DNA of 64,000 nucleotides from Beauveria sp. NWAFU-1 (lineage: Eukaryota; Ascomycota; Sordariomycetes; Hypocreales; Cordycipitaceae), in NCBI GenBank assembly GCA_024472245.1, contig JANBXD010000005.1, forward strand, positions 2,418,001 through 2,482,000, in the 5' to 3' direction. This document shows, piece by piece, positions 33,327 through 43,524 of the stretch. The position numbers were made by a program, and so were the translations under genes. How positions within the stretch are numbered: position 1 is the stretch's first letter; every line of letters starts with the position of its first letter. The notes under the pieces were generated by a model. The model saw only the letters and a program-made list of their open reading frames with translations. It was not told the origin of the DNA and did not search any database.

Positions 33327-34617
33327 CGACGACAGAAGCAAACACGCAAAAGTAAGACAGAATACAGCACGGAGTGGTGAACTCGCACTTGGAATTATCG
33401 GTAGCTTGATAAAGAAGGGGCGAGTAGCAGCTGCCGACGCGGAGATGAGGAACTCCAGAGTCAACTTGACTCGGTGCCGGGCCGGGGAGTAAACATGGGG
33501 GCTAGTACTTTGGGGAAGGAGATCTGCATTAACCATCAATATTTACCAATATTCAAGGGCAGGCGCGCTTTGGACTGACGGTATAACATGTACTATCCAT
33601 GAGTGTCGTCGGCAACAGCTTCCGACGGCCTGTGTTGGCCCATGTGAAGTCAACTCTCCACCTACAACCTGGCATGACTCGACTTAGCACCATGCATCTC
33701 TCATGCTAAAACGAGATGGTGGTGCCAGCCAAGTGTCAAACAATCACTATACATGTATCTTGCTATAGAGTATATCGGGAGTATTGTGAGAACCAGCTGT
33801 AGCTCCGGAGGCTCGACTGTCAAAGCGAGCGCACGCCAGTCAAGGTGGCTTAGATTTGCACCAAGGTTTGCACAATTTTTCACCTCTTGCAGTCTGCCTC
33901 TGTATACGTTGGTAGTGAACGAGTATGAATAGACTTTTGCCATTAGTTTGGCGGATAGATTCCGTGAATAAATGTGCCGAGGGCCGGAAAAGTACGAAAG
34001 TATGTCGAGAGCCGACGGAAAAGAATATTCTATTCTTTTCTAGGCGGAGAACGGTAGACGGCCCCGTGTGAGCCGTGATTCCATCGCCACAACGAGTTGT
34101 AATTCCGTTGCGGCGGCCGAGGTGATGACAGTTGACGTTGGGTATAGTACATTCACATGCAATTCGAATATAGCGGCACGTTGGAAAACTATAATCATAA
34201 AAGTACTCTGTTATCGTTCGTCGCTTGCATCTCGGCATGTTCCGTCGTCTTGAGTGACTGACTTGGGCGATCATGTCAAAGTCACGGTACGCGCGCAGGT
34301 ACAAGTCGGAACCAGCGTTGGACACTTGGCGGACTTGGCTTTGTCCCCTCAGATAGGTAGAGTTTGACAAGGGAAGATTGTGTCTTTTAGAGGGCGTATC
34401 ATGCTTGGCCAGCATCACTCAATATTCTGCAATGTCACGCCAAGCACGGCGATAGCGGGCATACATTTGGGTATTCATGCAGACTTGGGTCCAGCCTCTG
34501 CGCGCAGGTACAATGAAATGTATTGCCTGCGGATTTGCCTCATGTGTATGCCTGAGTAATCAGGTACCCAGAAGCTGACAAAAGGTGGCCGCTGAGTGAG
34601 AAGTTGTACTGAGTAGG

Positions 34618-35037
34618 TACTCGTGCCCGCACCCACTTTGGCCGCGATTTCGCCAGGCAAGCTGGCTCTCATCGCACCCTCTCAAAGAGGGTGCTCCCCA
34701 CCAAATTCGTCACCCCAGCAAAACCGTCAGGTATCTTTCCCACCAAAATAAGCGTTAAAGGTACAAGCACACTTCCGTGTGCATCTCAACCACATAATAA
34801 CGCTTAGGCATAAAAATCAGGAATAGAGCTAATAGCTATCGTGCGATTTAGATTCTAGCGCTAAATATAATATGTTTTTTTTTATTACTGAGTTGCCTTT
34901 TTTGGACGTAAATTTTGTATGTAAATGACGGGTTTGGTAGTGTGACGAATTTGGTGGGGAGCACCCTCTTTGAGAGGGTGCGATGAGAGCCAGCTTGCCT
35001 GGCTTAGTCGCGGCCAAAGAGGGGGCGAGCACGAGTA
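34618..35037. mobile_element. Foldback / MITE-like element with about 95-bp inverted arms
   Basis: The left arm starting TACTCGTGCCCGCAC at 34618 returns in reverse complement at the right end (35037). The arms are imperfect over the outer 35 bases and perfect over about 62 bases (34652-34713 against 34942-35003). Each arm contains its own small hairpin (GCACCCTCT, loop CAA, AGAGGGTGC; left copy 34674-34694). The centre is AT-rich and has no coding capacity. This structure fits a non-autonomous DNA transposon; the exact ends and target-site duplication are not clear. Confidence 0.75.
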
Positions 35038-37614
35038 GGCAGCGCTGTAAGGCCTTTAAGCGAGGCGTCTCTAGGCGGTCTGGTGCGCTGTAAGTACGAA
35101 GTACGACTGCTCAGTCCGACTTAGCAGCTGGACTTGCGAGTACTTGAGTTTGTAGGCACCGACTCGCTACTCTTAAAGTACCTGCTAGGTACCTGACTAC
35201 ACACCTTCCTCCGTTCGACTTCCTAGTCACGAGCTAAAGGTAGGCCAGTGCTCAAAGCCCTCATTGCAACATTGCAATCTGCCCGGTTCATCTAGATATT
35301 GTCGTATAGACCTACACGTCGTTTGAGATCATTATCGGTACCTTGCATAGGCACGCAAGCACGCTGCGACAAGCTCAAGAACACTTTGCCGCAATTTCGT
35401 CCACATGGATATGTCTCAGCCTTTGTCGGGCTGACTTTCTGTCGGTCAGCAAACAGCGATTGCGCTCCCGACATGAAGCACAGCACTCAGCCCGCGGCCG
35501 CTGCGCGATTTTTTTTCGCCATTCTTCAGCACCAAGAGCAAAAGGCAAAAGAGACGAGACGTGCCTTTGCCTGCGTGGAACCAGTCATGCTCATGCGGTG
35601 GCCGACATGCGACTGCGGCATATGCATTGTGCTGCTCTCGCACACGTTCCTGCTGCCTGCATTATTATGCCGCACCCAATTTTATCTATCTCGAGCATAA
35701 CAGATTGCATGAGCCGACGTCCCTATGGCGAGCGAAGACGGTCGAATTTGCTTCCGGCCCCGGCATGCTTCCTCGTCGGCCATGAAGCCAAGCCTTTCCG
35801 TAACATTGACTCCCGCTCCCTGTTCAGGTACCCGGGTACCGGTACCCCGTCAAACTTCTGTGCCACGCGAGTCCGTGGACAGCGCACAGTCGGTGCTGTC
35901 AAACGGCAGTCTCCTCCAATCATGGCTCGTTTATGCAGTTTCATACGGCCTGGCCACTCTCGGACGACTCTGAGGGAAAAGTGGACTGCCTAACAAAGTC
36001 TGATGTTGGTGGTGTTTACCAGAATAGGTACGCGGCGACAAAGTCACTTCAGACAGTGCAAGTCGCTCCGAAGTGTGTGAAAAATTCGATTGCAGTACTT
36101 TGCCACATTGTCACCGAGTCAAGATTCATGTCCCTGTCACTCCAGTCGACATCGAACAGCCTGCCGCGCATTTGCCAACAGAACAGCCGACACGCAGATA
36201 CCTCTCACAGACGTGCATCTGCGAGACAGAACCAAACATGTGAGACAAGTCAGGCCATCGATGCCGGTACCTTTATGCGTCGACGTGGCAGCGATGCGTG
36301 TCTAGAAGGGTTACTTTGCAGGACGAGAGGCAACACCGTCAGATTGGGTAGGTGGACACCGAGGTAACTGACAACGAGGCTAGCATTATTGGGAACCGGT
36401 GCGTCGGAACTGCGTATCTGCCACTCGACGCTCCGTTTTGAAAAGCTCTGAACAATAACAGTATGTCTCTGTTGACGCCAACCGTCTATTGTACTCTGGG
36501 GTGGATAGGTGAAAACACTGGGCCTGTGCTTTGTTCGCCGTCCAAACTGTCAAACTGTCACGTCTTATTAATAACGGAAAAATCTTTTTGGCTCTCCACC
36601 GAAACGGAGCGAAAACCGTGGGCCAGCAGAACCGCTTTTTTGGATTCCAGAACACGGTCGGTAAACGGCGCTAACCCACCGTTTCGCACCATTGAGGACC
36701 AAGAGTCAAGAACCCTACCACCGAGAGCCAGGCAACAAGACAATAGTGGTGTGTATTTTTTTTTGGAACAAGTACCACCCAAAACACAGGTACTTGCCAG
36801 TATGGCTGTTGGCTGGCAGAGTCACAATAGCGGACAATACAGCAAGGTACATACTCGGGCACCCGGGGTACTTGAAAGCATTGACTAATGGGGCAGTAAG
36901 TGCGAGGTAATCATGTTCGGGCTCATCTACGAATAAGCCTCGGAAGTAAGATCATCAGCTTTTGGCAATCGTTTGCTCATACTGTCGTGATTGAAGGCCC
37001 AGGGCCAACCTACAGCCAATGTGACGGCCGTCCAACTGACCATCAGGATCCGCTGCCGCGAGTTGGCTGCCTGCAGAGAGAGCAGCACATGCTGCCAGCC
37101 CGAAATGAGGGAATAATAATAACAAAGCAGCTTTCATCTTCTTATCCAGACGAGCGCTGCAGGTCTCCGTACGGAAGACGGCTATCCTGTCCCACCTGGG
37201 GCTGACCGTTCACTGTTCCACACACACGCAGACAACGGAGGACAAGCAAGAGAACGAAACACATGCTGAATTTTGAACGGAGCCGCCAACAAGTTGGGGC
37301 TAGTCAAGGTACAAGCGATACTTTGGAACAAGGGACCCTGTCCGCACAGTGTGGCCCGGAAGGGGGTGTGGGGGCGGGTGTGGATGGTGGCTTGCGTAGA
37401 GTCAGGTACAGACAGCACCACACCAGATAGACTTCCCGCCCACGAGAGCGAACTTCAGCGAACAGGTACAAACACGCACGTACACCACTATGGCAATGGA
37501 CGTGGATACCGGCCCCAGAGAAGTTTTGGTCTAGAATCTTTGACACGACGCACGGGTGGCCGGTAAGCAGATGCTTCTTTCAAAAATTCTCCTTGTGCCC
37601 CGGACGACTTCACT

Positions 37615-37621
37615 TATAAAA
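37615..37621 (+). promoter_or_regulatory. TATA box of the secreted-protein gene
   Basis: TATAAAA is followed by a C-rich run (37624-37640) and a long CT-rich leader up to the ATG at 37877. This is the arrangement of a strong fungal core promoter. The distance implies a leader of about 200 bases. Confidence 0.6.
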
Positions 37622-37876
37622 CGGCCCCCCTCCCCCGGTCCGATTTAATGACTTCCCTTTTTGTTGTACACACAATCCTTCCAGACATTCCTTCTTCAAG
37701 CAGTCTTGTTTGACCTTTTACTTCCTTTGACAGGAACCTTTTTTGCTTCTTCATTCCTTTGAAAGCAAAACTCGCTCAACACACTCCCTCTCATACACGC
37801 CATATCAAGATCTCGACGATCAACAACTATCCTTGAAAAGTCTTTATTCAAAAGCTCTTTCGCAAACCAAATCAAA

Positions 37877-38392
37877 ATGCACTTCTCCAAGACCCTCTTT
37901 GGCCTTGCTGCCACCGCCGCTGCCGTCACCGCCAACTCGGTCAGCTTCTGGACCCTCGACACCGTTGAGCGCACTATCTACTTCGTGCCCAGCCCTGGCT
38001 CCCCTCAGATGGACCCCGTCACCGTCAACAACAACGAGAAGACCAAAGTCGACTTCGCCTCCGGCTTCACTGGCATGTTCTATGCCGTCAAGAAGGGCGA
38101 GCCCAACAAGGACGGCATCATTGGCGAGGTCCGCTTTGGCGGGGACGAAGGCAAGACCTTCTTCGACGTCTCGGCTATTGATCATCCCGAGGATGATGAC
38201 AACATCAAGCAGATGTTTGCCGTCGATGAGCAAGGCAATGCCTTGACAGATGATCCCATGTCTGGCTGCGTTGTCCACCCTTGCGACAACGTCTACAAGC
38301 GCCCCGATGATGTGCAGACCAAGGTTACCGAGTCGCACGACCTCATGACCACCTTGGGTTCCGGCGATCCTGGCCTTACCTTTGCTGCCTAA
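37877..38392 (+). CDS. Small secreted protein of unknown function
   Basis: A 171-residue intronless product with a clear signal peptide (MHFSKTLFGLAATAAAVTA, cleavage probably before NS). The mature part begins NSVSFWTLDTVERTIYFVPS and carries GEVRFGGDEGKTFFDVSAID. This pattern recalls a fungal secreted family sometimes labelled 'DNase1 protein' or thaumatin-like, but I see no nuclease motif and only two cysteines (in SGCVVHPCDN). Codon use is strongly biased to C-ending codons, and the promoter has a good TATA box, so high expression is likely. It stands alone between two gene-poor stretches of 4.5 and 5.1 kb, a setting often seen for effector-like or surface proteins. Function is not assigned. 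Confidence 0.75.
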   Translation: MHFSKTLFGLAATAAAVTANSVSFWTLDTVERTIYFVPSPGSPQMDPVTVNNNEKTKVDFASGFTGMFYAVKKGEPNKDGIIGEVRFGGDEGKTFFDVSAIDHPEDDDNIKQMFAVDEQGNALTDDPMSGCVVHPCDNVYKRPDDVQTKVTESHDLMTTLGSGDPGLTFAA

Positions 38393-41300
38393 ATGCGACG
38401 ACATGTGCACGGGAAACAGAAGCATGCATACTGGATATGATAGTCGGCTAGTCGACTGATGCAACGCTTCGAGGGTGGCATCAAGACCACTTTTTGTTTT
38501 ATTTGCATGATTGCGCAGCGCGCTCCCTCCTCCAAAAAGCATAAAATTGATTTTTATGGCTTATGACATAGAAGTGCCCTTGTTTCTACAGGGGCAAGAA
38601 AGAGATACCCCCTTGGGAAGGAAACAACGGATTATCACGACATAGAATTGCCTTGTTAGGCACATGGGTAACCAGGCGCAAAACGGAACACAAAAGCAGT
38701 CCTACGATGAGAGAATGGGTGCTCGGCGAGACAAAATCTGCGAGTGCTATTCTGGACAGGACATATATAAAAAAAAGAGAACATACAGTCATTTTACACA
38801 AGGAGCTTTTTGGATATTTTTGTTTTAGAGCTGCATTTACGAAACAATACTCTTCGCTTGTACATAGTATCAAAATGAGCCATCATTCGTTTGGACTTTA
38901 TCAATTGGACATTATACCATGCCAAAGATTTTTCATTGCCAATGTGATGTGGACTTGCTCCTTGTGTCTTTGTTTCATGTTTTGCTTGCCATTCTATTAT
39001 TTGCTATCATTTTTTGACTTGTCATTTACTGCTCTACCCAGGTTCAAACAGGCGAGGTCGTTACCACTCGGAGGGGCGGTGGGCAGCGGTCTCGACTTGC
39101 TTGACTGGGTCTGGCAGGGGAAAAATACAACTGCCAGCAATAACAGGCCCCCCATCTGTACCTAACCAAAGGGTGTGTGCAGCGAAATCTGGCGAAGGGG
39201 AGGGGGAGAGGGAGGCAGCTTGCGCGTCCCAGCGCTGGCTGCAACTATCTGCGACTGTCCCTAGCTAGCTACCTAGTCTATTGGAGGTGGGGGAAGGGTG
39301 TTGCGAGTGAGTCGTACGACTGCGGCGCATACGAGGCGAGGACAGCGTGTAGGTACAAGTCGGACCAGCCAAAATGTGGTGAGTGAGCAGGTACCTGAAG
39401 ATCCATGTGACGAGGGCTGCCTCCCTCCCTCCCTCCCTCCCCGGCCTCTTGCGCTGTTTCTGCTTCATTGTCCAGTGAGAGTCGAAGTGGAGGTGAAGCT
39501 AATAATTTCTACTGGTAAAAGTTTTTTTTTACTCCGGCCAGTTGCCTAGCACACCCAGGTAGGAAGGCAACTAACTAGCATCTAGGTACTGCGCGAGTCA
39601 AACGCGCGCGCCCACTGTAACAAAAGATACAAGGCCTTCACTTTTTTTCTGTTTAGTAATATGCAAGGGCGGGGAGGCGAGAGCAACCAAGCAATCTGGC
39701 CATCATGATTGGCTGTAGTCGTCATCAAGTAGTTAGCTTTGCTGGAAAAATTTTTTTTTTTTGCCTCGGTCCAGTCAATATCATGTCATCATGTCGCTAG
39801 CCATGTATCCATGTACCTGCTTATTTTGAACCAACTTGAGGCTGGCAGCTGGTACTTACTCTACAAAGGTACTCGGTTGCTGACTAGCTGTCACCTTGCA
39901 GAGTGAATAAGCAGAAGCTGAAGGAAAAAAAAGGAAAAAAGGCACGGCAAGTTCCTGCCCCTGCTCCCTTGTTCCCTGCACAGTTGCAGTGTAGAGTCGC
40001 AAGCTGGGCGGTCCGGAAGCCCGGGTTCCTTGTGCCTGCGTCTTGTCGCAATGTTTGCAACTGGCTGACTGGTTCCACGTTGCATTTCTGTGGGCTTCTT
40101 TTCCATGCTGGTTGCCAGCGTGCATGCCCAAGGCTTGTATTTTGTGCGGTTTTTCAAAATCGAAGGATTCTACGCTGCAGAATAAGTATGTATCTGGGTC
40201 AGCGTTGACCGCAAATGACGCCCTCTTTAGGCAATGTAAGAACAATTACTGTCCCAATGCATGGTGCTGGTCATCCATCCCAAGGTACCTAGGTACTTAC
40301 ACATCTGCGCTCGGACACGTGTCAGTGTGTGTGTGTGTGTGTGTGCGCGCTTTTGGTGAGCGAAAGCCGTGATGGGAGCTCTTTTTCTCATGTAGTGCCC
40401 TGGTGATGTCCGAAACTTGAGTTCCAAAAAAAGTACCAATCGTAGACATGATTTCTGCAGCATGCACGAGTTGTTGTTACAGCCTCATGACAAGCCTGAC
40501 AGCCTGCGAGCGCACTGCCAGCACAGTGCTTTACAGTGCGGCGCATACAGTTCGCACACGGTCTCGGCGCATACTCACCACCACGTCCCCCATCCCTCCA
40601 CTTTGGCAGAAGCAGTCAAATGCGCTGCATTGTTACACGATATCAAGTCTTTGGTTGCTGCAGGACCGCCATCAATACCGGGGCAAGTCTTTCAAAAAGC
40701 AAATAAACAAAGTTAAAATGCAACAAGCACATATACTGTACAAAGTACTATTCTACAAAACATTTCATCTCAGCATCGCAGCTGCACGCCGATCAGTTGA
40801 TTCTAGACCGCGCAGCCGGTTCGCCGGTGGATCCATGACACTCTTGACTTTTTCGGCGAGCCTGTTCACACAGGTTCTTTGGGACTAACACAAAAGTACC
40901 GCGTAACAAGCCGCCTTGTTCTATGTGTTCCCGCAGTCGCTGGGCGGTGAGCCAGACGTTGCCTCCCTTCTGGGTCTGTCTGTGCCAGAGATGCCCATGA
41001 CAATCTTTTCAGTGTAGGAGCACGCGAGCTCTTTTCCAAGTACCTGCTTTGCCACTAAGAGAAGTATGCCCTAGTAAAATCGCCTTTTTTTTTTCCTTGG
41101 AGGGAGACGGACTGTAAGCTGCCCATCTTCCTCGATATTCTTGTTCAGCCAAAAGGTCCGAGACTTGAAACCTACACATCCTTGCCCCATGCAAGCTTTC
41201 ACACGTGCAAGCCGGTGGAAGCCATCTGGTATACCCATCAACGGGCTCGACATCACATGCGCGCTGAAGAAGGAACAACCTCCGACCCTCTACAACTGAC

Positions 41301-43524
41301 GTTCTGTTGTGTCAAGGAAGCTGTATCCGCAACGTGACGTTGCACAACACCCATGCTCCGGTACATTGCAGAAGCAATGAACAACTTGGCCGCCGCCCAC
41401 ACTTCTGTCATTCTCGCCGATGACTCTGTAAATAAACTGCAGCTGTGTGTTGTGTCTTCCAAAGCAGATTGGGTAAGTATTCAATTACGTGAATTTGAAG
41501 CTAGACTTTGGCATGCTTAATTAAGTCTGAAGTCGGCTTACCCCGGAGTATCAAATTTCGCTTAGCCGCCGGGACTGGATCATGAGATGCCAATGTTGGG
41601 GGCCATCACCTGCCAAGAAACAAAAAAAGATTGACGAAATTGAATGACTGCTACAAGCGCACCCCACCCAACGTTGACTGCTCGACTCATTGCATCTCGG
41701 CACGATTCACGTCCGCTTTGGTCCGCCGCGGGGAAGAAAGAGACAAGACTGGCAGCCACCCGCCGTTCGATGATGATGATGATGACGGGAGTATGTCCGC
41801 CAAACGTGCAAAAGTCCCAAGTACTAGATCAGAGACACAGCCGCCAGCAACCATATCTCAGCAATACCTTGTTCTGGTAGTTTTGCATATACAGCCCATC
41901 AGAGGTCATGTGTGGTGTGCTTGCAGTATGGCGCTTCGCTGTGTAATATAACTGTTGGTTACAGGGTGTTTTAGGTGTGTCAATTGTCTCAAATCGGTAT
42001 ATTATTAGATGAATGTTATGAGGCAATTTCGAATAAGTTACCAACCGCAGTAACTTGACCAGAATAGCCTCATAACCATCATCTAATAATATACCAGTTT
42101 CGAGTAGATTGACACACATAAAAACCACCTGCAACCAACAACGATCGTCATGTGTACTCGCCTACTATTTACTCGGTGCGTTGACCGTATGAATGTAAGC
42201 CCCGCTCAACCAGACATCTAGTCTGCGACTACTTCAACGCAAGAGAGAATTCTTCAACAATAGTTGCCGAATCCTATTGTCCAGGAAGCACAGGCCAGCG
42301 CGGAGAAAAATTCAGGTACCCGATCCACGTTTTTTCCTCGGTGGCGTCTTCTTTTCTTCATTCTCTCCATTGTTTGGCGGTGGCGTGGAATAAAAACCTT
42401 TTTCAACGGATGGTGGGAGGGGTGAACCCCACTAAACGAGTTCTGGTAAGAAACGGTACCTCGGCACCCACAGTGTGGCGCTTCCAGGTACAGCACTGCT
42501 GGCACTGTAGCGTGTAGGTGTGGAACCTGCCACACACACACTCTTGATACATCCCATGTCTACGGAGTATTGTCGGCGTGTCGACGTCGACTGGGGAGTC
42601 GGTTGACTAATAGCAACAGCAGGAAAAAAAGAATGAGAAAAATTGGAAAAATTGGAAAAATTCCTTATTTTTACAAAGGCTTGATCAAGTAACAATAGTC
42701 GCTGCAGGTCCGATACCCCAGATGCTAGCTATGTTGGCTTTACGTGGGCCAAGCTGCGCTGGGCAGCACCTCGACAGAGGGGGGGAGCAAAAGAGGCAAA
42801 AGCACACTTTGCCTGCGCCGTTTGCAACGTTGCTCTCGATCAAAAGAAGAATGAGGAGAAGTAAGACATCGATAGAAGCCGCCAATTGGAGAGAGTGAGG
42901 CCGCTCACCGTTCACAACGCTGCCCGCTGTCGCAATGGACAAGGCAATCCTGTGCTATCAAGATCAATCACTGTCGAGACACTTCCTCTCGTCCCTACTC
43001 AGCATCCGCAATGTGTACATACATGTAGACCTGAATATCACAGAGTACGCCACCATACTTTTAATCCGTGACATTTGCCGTCACCTCAAACGCCGTGTCC
43101 GCTCATCTGGGCATGTTCGAGGTCAAACTCGGCCGCTGAACGTGGCAAAGTTGGAGTCAACTCCAACGTAGTTGGGCTTGACTTTGTATTCCATGAAATC
43201 GCATTCAAACAAATAAGAAGCAAAAGAGAAAAAAGTCTCTATTAATTCTCGCGTCTTTGATTTGCTTTGCGTACGTGGCGGTGAGTTGAGAACAGTCTGT
43301 CGATCAGCAATCCTGCGACTCACTTCCTCAACTCACCTGATGTCTCATCTCGGCATGCATGGACAACGCACGTAGCTGCACCCGAAGAAAATGCAGGGTG
43401 TTGGGAAAAATCCTTGTTCGTCTTCTACGCCTTTGGGCTCGTCTACCACCCAACCTATATACTAGTTACCGAGTACATGCTACAACATGATCAACACCTC
43501 GTTGCGCGTGCTCCAGCTCAGCAC
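38393..43524. other. 5.1-kb gene-poor region with hairpin element and microsatellites
   Basis: No gene is supported on either strand. Seen features are a CTCC repeat (about 39420-39440), T-rich and A-rich runs, a GT microsatellite (about 40325-40345), ATG/GAT repeats (about 41770-41785), a GGAAAAATT triple repeat (about 42634-42661) and the hairpin element at 41952-42140. GTACCTAGGTAC-type palindromes recur (for example 40284-40298). The last part runs up to the 3' end of VPS54. Confidence 0.5.
41952..42140. mobile_element. Near-palindromic hairpin element (MITE-like, 189 bp)
   Basis: The left arm (41952-42041, beginning TGTTGGTTACAGGG) and right arm (42050-42140, ending AACCAACA) are imperfect inverted repeats of about 90 bases separated by only eight bases. 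Shared blocks include GGTATATTATTAGATG, TTATGAGGC and GTGTGTCAA. Arm differences are spread out, so the copy has aged. It encodes nothing. It is unrelated in sequence to the larger foldback element at 34618. Confidence 0.75.

Larger units (their letters stand above)
33327..37876. other. 4.5-kb gene-poor region with foldback element and GGTACC palindromes
   Basis: No credible gene is seen. The region contains the long inverted-repeat element at 34618-35037, a perfect 9-bp stem hairpin at about 34019-34039, and overlapping palindromes GGTACCCGGGTACC and GGTACCGGTACC at 35827-35846. Many other AGGTAC or GTACCT words are scattered through it. The last 250 bases are the promoter and CT-rich leader of the secreted-protein gene. 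Confidence 0.5.

Noticed and set aside
35343..35993. 216-residue open frame in the gene-poor island
   Set aside because: Random-looking composition and overlap with other frames of similar length.
39030..39070. GGTTCAAAC resembling a tRNA B box
   Set aside because: No matching acceptor stem, anticodon arm or A box could be laid out around it.
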